DNA of 64,000 bases, from positions 1,178,001 to 1,242,000 of the forward strand of contig JAVFKD010000016.1 in the NCBI GenBank assembly GCA_036429605.1. Direction: 5' to 3'. Under the pieces are notes generated by a model. That model did not search any database. It worked only from the letters and a program-made list of their open reading frames with translations, and was not told the DNA's origin. The position numbers were made by a program, and so were the translations under genes. Numbering within the stretch: the first letter of the stretch is position 1; the number at the start of each line of letters is the position of its first letter. Of the stretch, positions 35,482 to 48,503 are shown piece after piece. The stretch comes from Cladobotryum mycophilum (taxonomy: Eukaryota; Ascomycota; Sordariomycetes; Hypocreales; Hypocreaceae).

Positions 35482-36333
35482 ATGGCCGCCATGTTTAGCC
35501 AGAACCCGCTCTTGAATGGGCCCAACTACTCCTTCTCGGACGCCCCGAAGACGAACAATGGCGAGCCACGAGAGCATCGCTTCAACCCGTATGTAACCCC
35601 TCCATGATGATGCTATAGATAGACCCTGGCTAATATCGATCTCAGCTACACTGACAATGGTGGCTCTACTCTCGCCATCGCCGGCGCCGACTTTACCATC
35701 ATGGCCGGTGACACCCGTCACACCAGCGGCTATAGCATCAACTCCCGCATGGCTCCCAAGGTCTTCAAGATCGGCGGCACTACCTCTTCTCAGGAAGATG
35801 CTACAATAGTGCTCTCTGTTTGCGGATTCGCCGCCGACGGAGAGGCTCTGCGTGACCGCCTAGACACTATCTGCAAGATTTACCGCTACCGACATGGCAA
35901 GCCCATGACCCTCAACGCCTGCGCCAAGCGTCTATCCACCATCCTCTACCAGAAGCGATTCTTCCCTTACTACACGCATGCTATGCTTGGAGGGCTTGAT
36001 GAGGAGGGTACGGGTGCCGTATACTCGTACGATCCCGTTGGAAGCTATGAGAGAGAGCAGTGCCGTGCTGGAGGTGCTGCTGGCAGTCTCATCATGCCTT
36101 TCCTGGACAACCAGGTCAACTTCAAGAACCAGAACATCCCAGGCAGTGGAACGGGCCATGACCTGAAGGCCCGTGAGATTGTTGCTCTTGACAGGCCAAC
36201 AGTCGAGGCCCTGGTCAAGGATGCATTTGACGGAGCCGTGGAACGCCACATCGAGGTTGGTGACTATCTTCAGATGGTCATCATCACCAAGGAGGGCATT
36301 CAGGAGGTGTTCCAGAAGCTAAAGTGGGATTAA
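35482..36333 (+). CDS. PRE7: 20S proteasome subunit beta-6 (Pre7/C5)
   Basis: Two exons, 35482-35588 and 35646-36333, with a 57-nt intron (GTATGT/CAG). The product is 264 residues. The proteasome-type NTN-hydrolase fold begins at NGGSTLAIAGADFTIMAGDTR, as in beta-6. There is no Thr-1 following a GTTT-type cleavage point, so it is a non-catalytic beta subunit. Further support comes from the YYTHAMLGGLDEEGTGAVYSYDPVGSYE segment and the C-terminal GDYLQMVIITKEGI. A 20S core component in cytosol and nucleus. Divergent from STT4. Confidence 0.97.
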
Positions 36334-39300
36334 ACATGACGACTGGGTTTCTTAACGATGTATAATATCCGTTCTAGAGGAACAATGATATGGCTGTTTT
36401 GACGTCTGAGGTGTCGAGGACTCCTTCTCCCCCTTGGTATGATGTTTGATATCAACTCTCATGACAATATATCGATGACGTTGTGATGTTTAACATGAGG
36501 CAAAAGGTACAAGGACGGAATTCCATGGTCGTTGGAGCGGAATCAAGTCCGAGAATAGAGGATACTATTCCAATATCCTCGGTAGATGTCCTCGGAAGAG
36601 AAGTATTCGCGGTGGACCATCCCTTTCTAAAGTTAGTGAGACGGGGTTTCCAGGCAGACGTCAACAACCATCCCGACAAGACATGTAGTCGGTTACTGAT
36701 AGGCTGAAGACGTTTTAAAGTGGTTTCGAGGCGTTAGACCGTTGAGTCGGTAGGGAAACGTTGGACTCGGAGGCTCCGAAGCTAAGCTGCTTTGAGGCCG
36801 CGCATTAATTATCCCGCAATGCCAAAGCTGAGGAATTTCCCATGCGTGAAACATGGGAAATCCTGATTTAACGATTTCTTTCAGATGGTCAATTTTAGAA
36901 ATCGCATATGTTCATAAACGAAAATAAAAATTCCCAACGGTCGCCCGCACCTCCTTTTGGTTCCGTCTCGAGGGAACGCTTTCTGGATGACCCGGGGGGA
37001 ACGTGTAGGGGGATTGCGCATCGCGATGGTGGGGGAGTGCCCAGCGGATGGTGTTGAGCGGTAGTGGGAGGGCAAAAGTTCACGGTGATGCCAATAAAAG
37101 CGGGAAAAGAGGAGAATTGGAATTTAGAAAATCATACGAAAATTGGCAATCATTATTTTTTCCGTTTTAAAGGAGATTTTATATGGTATTCTTAACCGTC
37201 ACGTTTTTTTTGTTCGCTGTTCAGTTGCGGGTGGTTTGTTTTAGCGGGGGGGGGGGATACCTTTTTTTGGGCTGGGCGAACAAACTCCTCGATATAACAC
37301 AACAGCTGAAATCTGGAGAGCATCCCTCCCCATTTTTTGTCTTTAGAGAGACAATTCAAAAATACACCCTACGAAATCATTCAAATGATAATCGATTAAG
37401 CATAATAAGGCATTTGAATTGTCTAAAAATCGATAAATGATGGCGCATTGACAAAATTCGGATATGCCGTTGTTTCTGATCACGATGTCGTTGGTCTGTC
37501 TTCATCGTTTCCCCCCTCCCTCTGCTTCTCCCACCCCGTTCCAGCGCTCGTATAGATACTCGTTAATTTTGTTTATTCCCTGCAGGAGAATTTCAAAGGA
37601 GAGCTTGGCCATGCCGTAAAAGCCCAGCATGACATCCTGGCTCTCCAAACTAAAAAATCACCGAAACCGAGTTACATGCCACCCCTTCAATTGTCAAATC
37701 TTGTTGCCTGTCAGCAGCAACACAAACACAAATGCGGCAGAGCAGCAAGCAGCCATCATCTGTCGACATCTTGCATACATGTGCAAAATTTGATGACACC
37801 CCCCGTCAGGCCTTTCCGGATGATGCGTTTCGCCTATCCTCCCCTCCCCTCCCTATTCGGATTCCCTCCAATATCAACGCTTCCTGTCAAATCTCCTGGG
37901 CGCCCTGTACACTGTACTTGGGTGCTAGTCTTAGACAGCCAGCCTGTTCAAACATGGTACCTTGGGATACATGGGAGTGCAGAAAACACAAGCGCCACGG
38001 TTACACCCCTTTAGCAAAGGAATTATTGATTGGTTATTTTTTGTGTCTTCCAGCCCTAAATGTGGCAAAAACCTGGAAAACTGTCGGCTGATACACGTGG
38101 TTAATGCTTGCTCAGGAAAAGGACGGAGAGTCATGTGCCACGACATAATATATGGCCCTTTTCAACTCAAAATACAGGCCTTATATCAGCTTATCACGAC
38201 TCCTCTCGAGTCATTCTTCTCATCGCGACATCTACAACCCCACTCTCCAGTCAATGAGAGACTTCGGTATCGATTCGGGAGGCTATCGTGACATATCAAA
38301 ATTGCCGGTTGCATTTGCCAAAGGACCGTGCAGAAGAAGGATCCGCGGCAAGACCAATTCGTAGGGATTCTATGCATGAATAGGCAGACTGAAACAAACT
38401 ACTTCTCTACCTAATATTCAAGACTCAGGAGGCGGTGTACGCTCGGTCAGGAAGAATCACGATCGCGGCGTCAAATGATCGATCCAGAGGTCCTGAGCCT
38501 AGCCTTGCTACTACTAGCGTCCAGGTGCTGAGGGCTCAGGTTCAGTTTGTTTTTTGATATTTTCCCCAGAACTCCCCCCAAAAAGGCCATCGGGATCGGG
38601 ACCGAATGGGAAGTGGGCTATGGCAAGCCACCATTTAGGGGGAAAAAAGAAATGTTAACAAGTCTGCCCGATCCTGAAATCTGTTTGAGGGGGAGATAAC
38701 AAAAAACTGAGTGAGAAAAAACAACCCTCGAATCAAATCAAAAAGCAAAAAGGGTCTTTGTTGGGGTCGTGACCTGTGAGACAACAGTGACGATCAGGGA
38801 ACCGCCTGGGTCGGCAGTCAGATCTCAATTAGCGAGAGGATCACATAGATTGACTTTGAGGTTGCAGCGAGAGGTCCTCGAATGATTAGGGGATGTAACC
38901 AGGATAATTCAGGGCTACGACATCAGGACAAGTCACTAACTTGATCCCTGACTCATGCTGTTGAGTAATGGCAATGAGACTACGGCCGTATAATAATAAA
39001 AAATGAGTGCATATCGCGGGCGCTGTTTGGGCTCGCATGTATTTTTATCGGCGGAACGGTCATGTCTTGGGTCCTCAGGCGAGGTTACCCGGTGAATGAT
39101 TCAACAGCAATGCGTCTGAGAGCTGCATGCACACGCCATGCCATGCCATACCTTGCCTCATAGGCCCCAATGGCCCTATTTGCTGTTGTTACGATGATGC
39201 GATCCAGTATGTGCCGGTCATGCGAAGCTATTTTGCCACCATTTTCTTCGTTGTCGTGCGGGTACGGATTTCATCGGAATCTCGGACTGATTTGATATTT

Positions 39301-42300
39301 GATGAAGAAACGGTTGGAATGAGTTGGTTCGTTGACACTGATAAATCGTGTCGGAAGCTCGGGTAAACGACCGTGGCATAGACTCAGCAGCTCGAAGCGC
39401 ACAGAAGACACTATTAGAATGGGGTTAAAAGGGGACATAATTCCAACGTGGTAGCGGAAATGGCAAGGCAATAAATAAAGTAAGCATGTTGGCAGGCAAT
39501 CGTGTCTCAACTCAACTAGGCCTGGCTGCAGTATCTATCATGTGCTTGAGCTGCAATGGAAGGGTGGCAGCTCGGGCAAGCGAACATGCTTGCAAAAAGA
39601 CATGGTACATGCCTACCCACTCCAGGCTTTCAATCTCTCTATATTATTAGTCTGACCGGTCGCTCAACGGAGCCACGCCATCGTCGGAAGCCCAGGTTTT
39701 CGGGTCAAGACTCAAGTCACAGGGTCCGTCATGCCACCCCTGATGGGCCAGGTTTGTAGACCGGCCCGCCATCTTGGCTATCTCGTCCACGGCCCTTGGC
39801 TCTTGGCCCATGGACGTCAAGGATGTCATGGATGTCATGGATGCCACAACCATGAACCCCGGAAACTGGTCTGCGACTCTGCACAAGGCACCCAGCGCAT
39901 TCGCAGGGAATGCACCTAGAAGTGCTACGTCACCTGATGCGGGGGGTGAAAGAAGCAATGAGTGGATATACCTGTCCCTCTTCATCTCAAAGCTGTACAT
40001 GACTGGTAGGTTCGTACCTTTTAGGACCCCAAGATGAATGTCAGATCCAGGGCATCAAAATCTTGAACCTGTACCCATGACCAGGTACCAGGTACCTGTG
40101 CCAACTTGGTAACCGTTGGTAGGCTAAGCTGACTTCAAAGCGGCCTTGAAGAATCTAGAGCAGGCTATAATTTAGAGAACTTTTTAGTAATTTTTGCTCA
40201 TAATATGTGCGTACGCATACTATCTGATTGCCCATTGCTTTTGAGCCATGCCAATCAGTATGCACTCTTGTAAATTGGTGCCTCGTGTCTGACACCAACT
40301 CAAGAGTCAAGACCCAACTCCTTGACTTTGCATCCCGAAATACTGGTTGCATCTCCCGATGTCGTCATCGTGCAAAGCCAGATTGAGTGGGTAGCCGATG
40401 GATTTCATCCCAAGTTTGGAAAGGATCAGCCTCCTTTGTCTAAGAGCTGGCAGCGATCCAATCAATCTGCATCCCGCCGCTAGTGACACACACTCGTCTC
40501 GCTGTTGTTGCCGAATTGAATGAGCAGAAGGGGACGTGAGAGGAAAAAATTTTTCCCCCTTGCTCTCGTCACTCACTTGGACGGTGTGCGTACGTATATG
40601 CTTTGAGACATCGGGCTGGCGTGCGCAAGATCCTCAGTTAAGATCTTGTCGTCTTTGATAATCAAGTCGACATAATTTAAGAAGTATCTGTGCTGAGAAG
40701 TAAGGTGCCATGAAAATCCCTATGAAAAACGAAATAAGGGTGAGATACGGAGCAATTAATCCGGCTCTTGTTATGGACCTTTGATCTCCATGTGCGGCGT
40801 TTACCGTTGGAACTTCAGACGCCACAGCTATGAAGAACCTGATTCTTGGGTTCTACCATCCTGTTTGGTATCACCACATCTGACTTCATCGACTGTCAAG
40901 GGTTGTGCCCCAACCTGACGAGTCTAAGCCAGGATAAATTGCGGAGAATCGGAAAATATTACTTTTTTAGGTTTTTTGCCAAGACCACCTCGGAGCGACG
41001 AAAAGGAGGATGCAAACAACGAGCATACATCGATCGCGATGAGAGGAAAGAGCAAAGAAAAAACGGATCATTGAAAAAAAGAAAAAAGGAGAAAACAAGG
41101 TGTGGGAGAACGGTGTAAGCGCGTAAAAGGGCACGGATGGGAAATTGAGGGAAATTCGATATTCCCACCATCGTGAAGTTTGATTCCCCATCCTGAGTGG
41201 TCCGGCCAAGCACAGTCCACCTCCAAACGGGCCAATACCATGCCGAAGCGTCCGTAGTATTGCAGCCGATTAGGGAATTTTTAAGTCGCGGGACGGCTTC
41301 TGTGCCCCGTTTCGACGCCTTGGCTGCGGTGGGTGGGCCGGTAGAGGAGAGTGAGGGAAGGGATCGACGCAGCTTGGAACCAACAAACTCGAAACTAACA
41401 AGTATGTATCTGCTTCGGTTTTCTCAGACTTCCGTGCTCTTCCTCCTCCGCAACCATGATCGAAACCTTCTTGGAGTGGGATTGAGTGGAACTAGTCCGT
41501 CGTCGATCCTGCCGCCGCCTGCCAAAAGTTTTCAACGGAGTTGACACCCAAAGGGCCAAGTAACTGACTGTATGGGCCATAGCTGCAGGTGTGAGAGCTA
41601 AGGACTAAACTTGAGTGCATTAGCCCTGTCTAGGACGTGCATATCCATGATCGATTGAGAGAAATCATCAAGCACGTTGGTAATTCTCTGGACCTCGAAT
41701 AATGCCTAGAACCCGAACCTAGGGCAGGACTTGCCGGTCCAGGGCCACAATCCCAAGGTAACAAATTTTCCGCCCTAGTTAGTTTTGGATGCATTTGAGG
41801 CCTTTGGGCACGCGATCTCGATGTAGGAGCGTGTAAAAGATCTTCCCATTTTGGCTCGCACAGGGCACGCTGTTGACCGTTAAAAAAAAACCATAGTTCC
41901 ACGCCGTCTGCCGGCCCGGAGAATTGAACGTTTGGGGGTCCTTGCGGTTCTCGGTGTTTTATTATCGAATAGATGAATTCGGCTGTTCCGTATTTCTATA
42001 CACGTAGCTATTATGATGGTGTGAAGACGCTTACGACGTCGGACTGGCGGTAATTAGAGTGCTGTGTACTGTAATAACGCGGAATGAGTAACTCCTGTTA
42101 AGAATTGGCTTGAAGCCGAAGCTAACGGTAAGAGGGAAAACGCCAAGCTCAGATCGAGTCGGTAAGGGGAGCCCATTTGGTAGAGAGAAAATGAATTTGC
42201 CCTCTTTTAGGGGATGTTCCGTATGACGTTCAGAGGACGAAGCATTGGTTATTAGCTTGTCCAAAGTGAACAAAGTGAGTGTGGCAAAAAAAGAGGTTAC

Positions 42301-44673
42301 TGACTGGTCTTGTTTGACAGACCTCGTGGCGGCAAAGCCTTTGATTTCTTGATGGCCGCTTAGTTTGCCAGCCACATTGTCTCGGGATCCAATGGACAGC
42401 GTGCTGACTTTGTTGCGACAAGCACTTCCGTCCCCTGCCGGTCCCTTTAGTTGACTCCATGCTGGCTGCACACCCCCTGGAACGAACATGCGTGCTTGGA
42501 TTGGTGTCCCTGGTGTCTTTGTCAATAAAACTGTTTGGAACGAGGTGAGCCACACCCTAGGGGCATTGAGCCCAACGCCACTTGACCACCACCACCACCA
42601 CAAGGAGGTACATACTGCACATTTTTGGAGGGACTCTTGCAGACAGAACCCACCAGAGACACGACGGTACGACCTCGACTTGGCGGACGTGATTGATGGT
42701 AGTGGTAGTGAAAGTGGACGAGGAAGAGTGGGAGCGTTCAAAATGTGTACCCAAAAGTAGAGCGTCATTCACCGGGTTCCTGCCCATGGTCAAAGGTACG
42801 AAGTACTTGCTTGGTGTCTGTCCCTCCTGCCCTTCAAGCCCAAATCCAGTGTCTTGCCTCCATTCCAAATCTCGGCCGGATTGTGCCTGCCCTTTCAGCA
42901 TGCATTGTAAATACCTAGCAAAGCGGAAAGTACACTTATGTACTGTTTGTACTCAAGGCTCTGAACGAGGTACCGCTATACACAATACACCCCAATTGAC
43001 TCCTCACCGTTGAAGACTCTGCCTCCCCCTCCCCTCCATCACAGCAACGACAACGACCACGAGCAACAGGCAACGATCAACAGCCATTGGTTCATGAAAA
43101 GCGATGACATACGGTTTAAAGAAGCTTATCATGCATCTATAGACCCTAGTAAGTGAAAAGAAAAACTTCTTTTGCGTTTATTTCACGTCCCCGTTGAGTG
43201 AGCGAGTACATACACATACATATGTAGCTGCATGGCGCTGGCGCTGTCCTGGCCCTGACACCCCAAACGCCTGGTCTCATATCTTCCGCATGAACACACA
43301 CACCGTCGTCAACTCGTGGCGTACGTTGTAACTACCACCTCTCTTGATTCAGGTGCTTTGATCGAGGCCTTTGTCTCGTTTCATAAGTGTTCAATGCCTA
43401 GTACTTACCGTACCAGTACCGAATAACCGTCGGCTCCGTCACTTGTCCCAACCAGGTCCCGTTTGCGAGACTTTATCTCGAAAGGACTCGCTCACTTTCG
43501 GCTTATTAGCATCGGCCCATACTTGGCTTGGTAAGTACACTCCCGAGATTCTGTGACCTGGCGTGGCTTTATCGACAGGGTGTCACGATTTAGCACTGAC
43601 CTCCCGTCAAATGCCTTGCAGATGTGAAGAACAAGGGAGCGGAACGAATTGACTACTCTTCTGCTTTGTCCCCCTCAAATCATAACCATTGTGCTTGAAA
43701 GTGCCTACGAGTTTTCAAGTATTATCCAACAAAAGCTAGGAATATACCCATCAGTTGATGGCACAGTCTCTTGGTCTCGGTCGGTTGTAGCTAGTAGTAG
43801 CAGCTTGTCTCCAGGCCGCTTCTCTTTATCTCGATCGTGCCGCTCGCTGAGCATTCAAATTTCATTTCGGCCGTTTCCCCGATCTCTTGCAGCGGGCAAT
43901 CTTGCAGTCTGCCTACCAACGCAAATTTCTCATCTCAGCCGACGAGACTCTGGTGGATTGGTCTGTTGTTTTATGCCAGCAAGCCCACCAACGGACACAG
44001 CTGACCTCGCCGCTGGCCAGTCCAGGGCCATCCAGCTTGTACATCGTGTCGCCTTCCGCCCCATAGGGCAACATTACCCCTGTTCTGGGCACATTTCTTT
44101 GATACACACTCAGTAACGTAGGGTACATTGCCTGAAAATTGATTTCCCCAGACTGGCCATTGCTTCCTGGACACTACTGAGGTAAATCACATTACCAATC
44201 CCCCTCCACCCCCTGAGCGGCAAACAAAGACCTGTGAGTCCGTCCACCCAAGTCATCCGAAAAATCAAGCCCTACCATACGACGGGGACAACCCATCCAT
44301 CCCTTGGTGTAAAAAAACAAATAACATAGGAGAGAGAAAAAAGGCTTTAGCTGCAGCTTGGAGTTGAAGAGCGTTGCGTTTTAGCTCTTCAAATAGTCGT
44401 ATTTCCCTGCGAGTGTCCTCGTCTGCGCAGGCGAGTTTGCGACTCTAGTCTATATGAAAACAGACGATCATTTTCCACACCGGATTGGATGACTCAGGGT
44501 TTCTTCAAACTCCACGGGCTAGGTATTCGAAACCGAACTGCCGTATTTCACTTTACACCCGCGACTCTCCCGGACTCCCCCTCCCGGTAACGGTTGTGCC
44601 AACCGTTGGATTTAGCGGATGAACGATTTGGCACATCAGAGGGCTTATTCATTTCTCCCCTTTTCACTTTTCA
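36334..44673. other. Gene desert, 8.3 kb
   Basis: No credible protein gene was found on either strand between proteasome beta-6 and the YTH gene. Open frames up to 245 codons (42031-42768, minus) have no family similarity and no intron logic. Seen are a G11 run (37246-37256), a 9-bp GATGTCATG repeat (39822-39839), (CCA)5 at 42586-42600, and pyrimidine-rich plus CAACGACAACGACC-type leader-like DNA at 43020-43080. Strong intron-like signals occur at 43149-43352 and 43531-43621, suggesting that the right-hand 1.5-2 kb is transcribed as a spliced leader of the YTH gene or as a separate RNA. Confidence 0.55.
43531..43621 (+). other. Candidate intron in a 5' leader or non-coding transcript
   Basis: A 91-nt segment with donor GTAAGT, branch-like CACTGAC 22-25 nt before the end, and acceptor TTGCAG. 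No reading frame benefits from its removal. A second candidate lies just upstream (43149-43352, GTAAGT to GATTCAG). Position, about 1 kb before the YTH start, suggests 5'-UTR introns. Inference only. Confidence 0.35.
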
Positions 44674-46750
44674 ATGAGCGGCGTTGCAGCCCCTACGACT
44701 CCCGGGGCGGAAAATGTCGACCCTGCTCCACAGCAAGCTTCTGATGCCAAAGGAGGGCCTCCAATCCTCGAAAGCGAGAGGGGAGCCTCCAAACAAGAGG
44801 TTTCTTCACAACCGCATCCACAACCACCACCGCAACCTCAAGATACACTTACTGCTATTCAGCATGCCTTTTCATCTCAGCTTGAGCTAGCTTCATCTCC
44901 TTCATCCTACGGCCGCCATGGACACTACAACATGGCGCCGTTGGCGAACGCTTTACCTCCGACCAACTATCGTCATGGACAATACCATCAAGGGAACCAA
45001 CATAGATATCACCCCGCTTCGACGCCATCAATGGTACCTCAGATGCCTCCCGTTTCCCAGTATGCGGGACCGTCACCAGTACCCATGGGCCAAGGTTATT
45101 ACATTCATCAGTCACATATGACGCCTTATTATGCAACAGGTCAACTCGCTCCGAGTCAAGTACAATCATCAATGCCACCAAGACAAAACGTTGCCTACTA
45201 CCCCAACCCAGTGCAAATGGGTCACCCGCAGACGGCTTATTACTACCCTCAATCAGCTCAATATCCAGGACAACACCAAAACATGCCAGCTAATGTGCCG
45301 CCCGGCCACCAGTATCCTCCCACCCATGTCCCGCCACCAGAAACCTTAGCGCCCGTTCAGTCACAAGAAGTACCCAACGTGACGTCTCAACCGCAGAAAC
45401 CTCTCCAAGGTAGGAGCTACAGGGAGTCTAATTAGCAACACAAGGCTGAGGAAAGCATAGATGATTCAGAGAGACGAAAAGGTTCTGTTCGCGGTCCGCC
45501 GCGCAAGCCGCGACAAAATGGTGCGTTGCCTTGTTTGTCCTAGAGTGTCTTGCTCGTTACCCGCTGACTGTTGTGCTGTTCCCAGGCAATGCTGTTTGGA
45601 TAGGCAACCTTCCACCGCAAACCGATTTGATGAGCCTTGTCCAGCACGTTTGTAAAGAAACACAGGGACTAGAGTCTTTGTTCCTTATTTCTAAGAGCAA
45701 CTGCGCTTTCGCCAATTACAAAGACGAGCAATCCTGCGCGACGGCCCAACAAAAGCTTCACGAGTCCAAGTTCCAGTCTGTTCGACTTGTCAGTAGGCTC
45801 AGGAAGAATGCTGCCGATAGCACCACAGGGCTCACACCTCCTACTGGTCCAGCGGCAGGCACAACTAGTCATTCAAGTCAAAACAGCCACGTGCAGGCAA
45901 GACCTCCCATCGAACCGACCATTTCCAGCCAAACGGCTCCTGTCAGCCCTCCCGAGCAAAACGTCACGATATCGGCAGGAGACCAGGCGTCAAAACGAGA
46001 CAGATTTTTTATTATGAAGAGCCTAACCATGGATGACCTTGAACTAAGCGTGCGCATGGGAGCCTGGGCTACGCAATCACACAACGAAGAGACGTTGAGC
46101 AATGCTTATAAGGTTAGTTCTCTCCTGTACCGTCTATCAAAGTTGATTTACTAAGAGAAATACAGAATTGTGACAATGTGTACCTCGTTTTCTCAGCCAA
46201 TAAGTCAGGGGAGTATTTTGGCTATGCCCGAATGTCTTCTGAAATCAGCGAAGACGGCGAGGCTGGTATCATATTCACGCCAACGCCTCAAAACACAAAC
46301 GAGTTAGAAGTACCGAAAGCAATTCCCACCGATGCGACAGAATATGCTCCTAGAGGTAGAATAATAGATGATTCGTCTAGAGGCACAATTTTTTGGGAGA
46401 TGGAGCGGGATGAAGAAGAGATTGGATCTGACGATGAAAGCGAGGTTATAAGCAACAAAGGTGCCGGCTCTGTTGTAGAAGAGGAGGAGCGAACATGGGG
46501 GAAACCATTCAGGGTGGAATGGCTCTCGACAAATCGGCTACCATTCTACCGGACACGTGGTCTGCGTAACCCATGGAACTCTAACAGAGAGGTGAAGATT
46601 GCGAGAGATGGAACCGAACTTGAACCATCCGTTGGCCGAAGGCTAATTGGACTCTTCAACCGGCTACAAAGCCCCAGGCCGCCAGCAAATATGCACCCAC
46701 CGATAAACATATTACCAGGATATCAACAGATGCGGCCTTATGGGCAGTAA
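44674..46750 (+). CDS. RRM + YTH domain RNA-binding protein (m6A reader)
   Basis: Four exons: 44674-45409, 45470-45520, 45586-46112 and 46166-46750. The product is 632 residues. Exon 1 encodes a Pro/Gln/Tyr-rich disordered region (1-245) resembling prion-like segments. A short basic patch (RRKGSVRGPPRKPRQN) precedes an RRM at about 263-330 with RNP2-like AVWIGNL and RNP1-like NCAFANYKD. The YTH domain starts at R402 (RFFIMKSLTMDDLELSV). The aromatic cage Trp candidates are W423 (GAWAT) and W515 (GTIFWEM). The C-terminal YTH core FRVEWLSTNRLPF, LRNPWNSNREVKIARDG and ELEPSVGRRL is intact. Between W515 and FRVEW there is an acidic insertion of about 35 residues. YTH proteins bind N6-methyladenosine or, in S. 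pombe Mmi1, an unmethylated motif, and direct mRNA fate. The cage residues favour m6A binding. Exon 2 is only 51 nt. Confidence 0.92.
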
Positions 46751-48109
46751 CTCTAGACCTACGAAGAATACAAACGACCTACTTCACATAGACACACGAT
46801 TACATCCATACATGGCATGTATACGGTACGTTCCGACGAGCCCTGCTCTACGAATGATCGATTTTTTTCCTATTGTTGGAACGCCCCAGAAGAACTCTGA
46901 GGAATATTGGGCTTAAAGATGATGCTGGGGATACACACGATGGATATTGGACGTACACGATGATTAGGATTATGATAAAAGCTTACGATTTAATATGTAC
47001 CTATAGACGCGGAACATATTCGAACAAACGTACACGATTTTAATGACTACCTCAAAAGGCTTGTTTCACACCGTCCTAGCTACTAGGTATTGTCTGTCTC
47101 TTGACTGCAAGATGACTTCCAACTCAAGATGAGATATTTCGAAGCGCCATTCCGGATGAAGGAGACCCGGTGACGATAAAGGAAATGCTCTGATAAGCAT
47201 TTATGGTCGACTCCCTTCCAACCATCCTGTTAAGAAGAGGTAAAGCAGTCGGCTGATGTTGATGTTTGATTTGAACTCTTGATATATATCGTAAAAGTAA
47301 GTATCGTTTTGATCCACACGGTGGCTTACCCATCTGTCCAACTAGATAGCCGACTACTCCACTTCGCAGCTCGCACAGATGCTATGAACAGAGCATAAGC
47401 GGGTTGCGCCATTACTCGATGGGGCACAAGTTCACGGGCCACAGCTTTGCTGAAGATGTTTATTTTTCTTTTATTTTACATTATTCATTTCCCTCCCTTT
47501 TTTTTGACTGACCAAGCGGCAGAAATCTGTTATCAGGAAAGGCGCAAATACCCTACTTTGAGACTCATTTTTCTTTGTGAAGCGTGCGAATGCACAAATA
47601 TCTCTGCAGGGCTTCCTTCGATCATCATGCTAGTCGACATGTGAGGGTATCTCCAGTTTATGTAGCACGTGGTTATGCACGAAATTTGGTGATCTCGATG
47701 CATTCTTCCGACGGATATTTGATGGTCAGAGGATATTTCTACTACTACTAACAATATCAGGTACTACATAATATTATTTTACTGCATATCTAGAAGTTTG
47801 TGACTGCGAGTTCATACTGTGAGCACAGACCAGTAGAATCTTTCACGATTGCTCCGTACGGGCTGCTTTAACAGTGGTAGAGGTGGCCCCACTCTGCACC
47901 TCACGAGAGGGGTGGATGAATGGAGTTGAGAATGAAAACAGCAAATAATGGATGGAAAATGACTTGTGATGCGATGTTATTTTTTATTTTTTATTTTTTA
48001 TTATTTCTAATTCCAGCCTTGACGTGTTTTTCTTTTCTTTTTCTTCCGGTGTTGCCAACTTCCATACAAAGAACTGCGGTTCTACCTGTGGCAACTGTTG
48101 GCAGCTGGT
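46751..48109. other. Spacer between YTH and Hsp20 genes
   Basis: Contains the YTH 3' UTR and the distal upstream region of the Hsp20 gene. An AT-rich run of repeated TTTTTTAT units lies at about 47980-48006. No ORF or RNA gene recognised. Confidence 0.5.
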
Positions 48110-48322
48110 GGAAGCTTCCAGCGCCTGCTAGACATCTCTCGTAACCACCGCCACCAAGTCCAGCCGCTGTTTGCGTCAGCACCAGGCTACGAAATGCAAA
48201 CGACAAACATTTGTAAAGGCAATTTAGTCACAACTAAATGATTCAAGTCGTTTCTACAAGATTCTGTTTACCATTTTTCTATTGCTACTTGAAGTTAAAG
48301 ATAAGTGGCAGTTGAGTATAAA
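48110..48322 (+). promoter_or_regulatory. Hsp20 promoter: heat-shock element and TATA box
   Basis: At 48110-48119 GGAAGCTTCC is a perfect nGAAnnTTCn pair, the core of a heat-shock element. A TATAAA box at 48317-48322 sits about 180 bp upstream of the ATG, which implies a leader of roughly 150 nt. Both fit heat-shock-factor control; binding is inferred. Confidence 0.65.
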
Positions 48323-48503
48323 GGAGAGTCTCCAGTCCTTCAAAGTTCAATCCCCTTCTCTCATCAGAACACACACACATACAAGCAACACACAAACAAT
48401 ACTTGCAAACAACCACAACATACAACACAACACTTCTTTATTCAAAACTTCCATAATTTCAACACACATTCCTCACTTATCCAACACTACCCAATCGAAC
48501 ATA

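Noticed and set aside
41895..41960. Possible tRNA on the minus strand (GTTCAATTC resembling a T-loop)
   Set aside because: No matching T stem, acceptor stem or A box could be paired.
42031..42768. 245-codon minus-strand frame in the 8.3-kb desert
   Set aside because: Low-complexity Trp run from a CCA repeat, no recognisable family and no start context; treated as chance.
43649..44116. 155-codon plus-strand frame before the YTH gene
   Set aside because: Ser/Arg-rich with no conserved motif; more likely leader or non-coding DNA.
45410..45435. Intron ending at the first TAG acceptor in the YTH gene
   Set aside because: Would be 26 nt, too short, and gives a stop; the acceptor at 45468-45469 keeps the frame.
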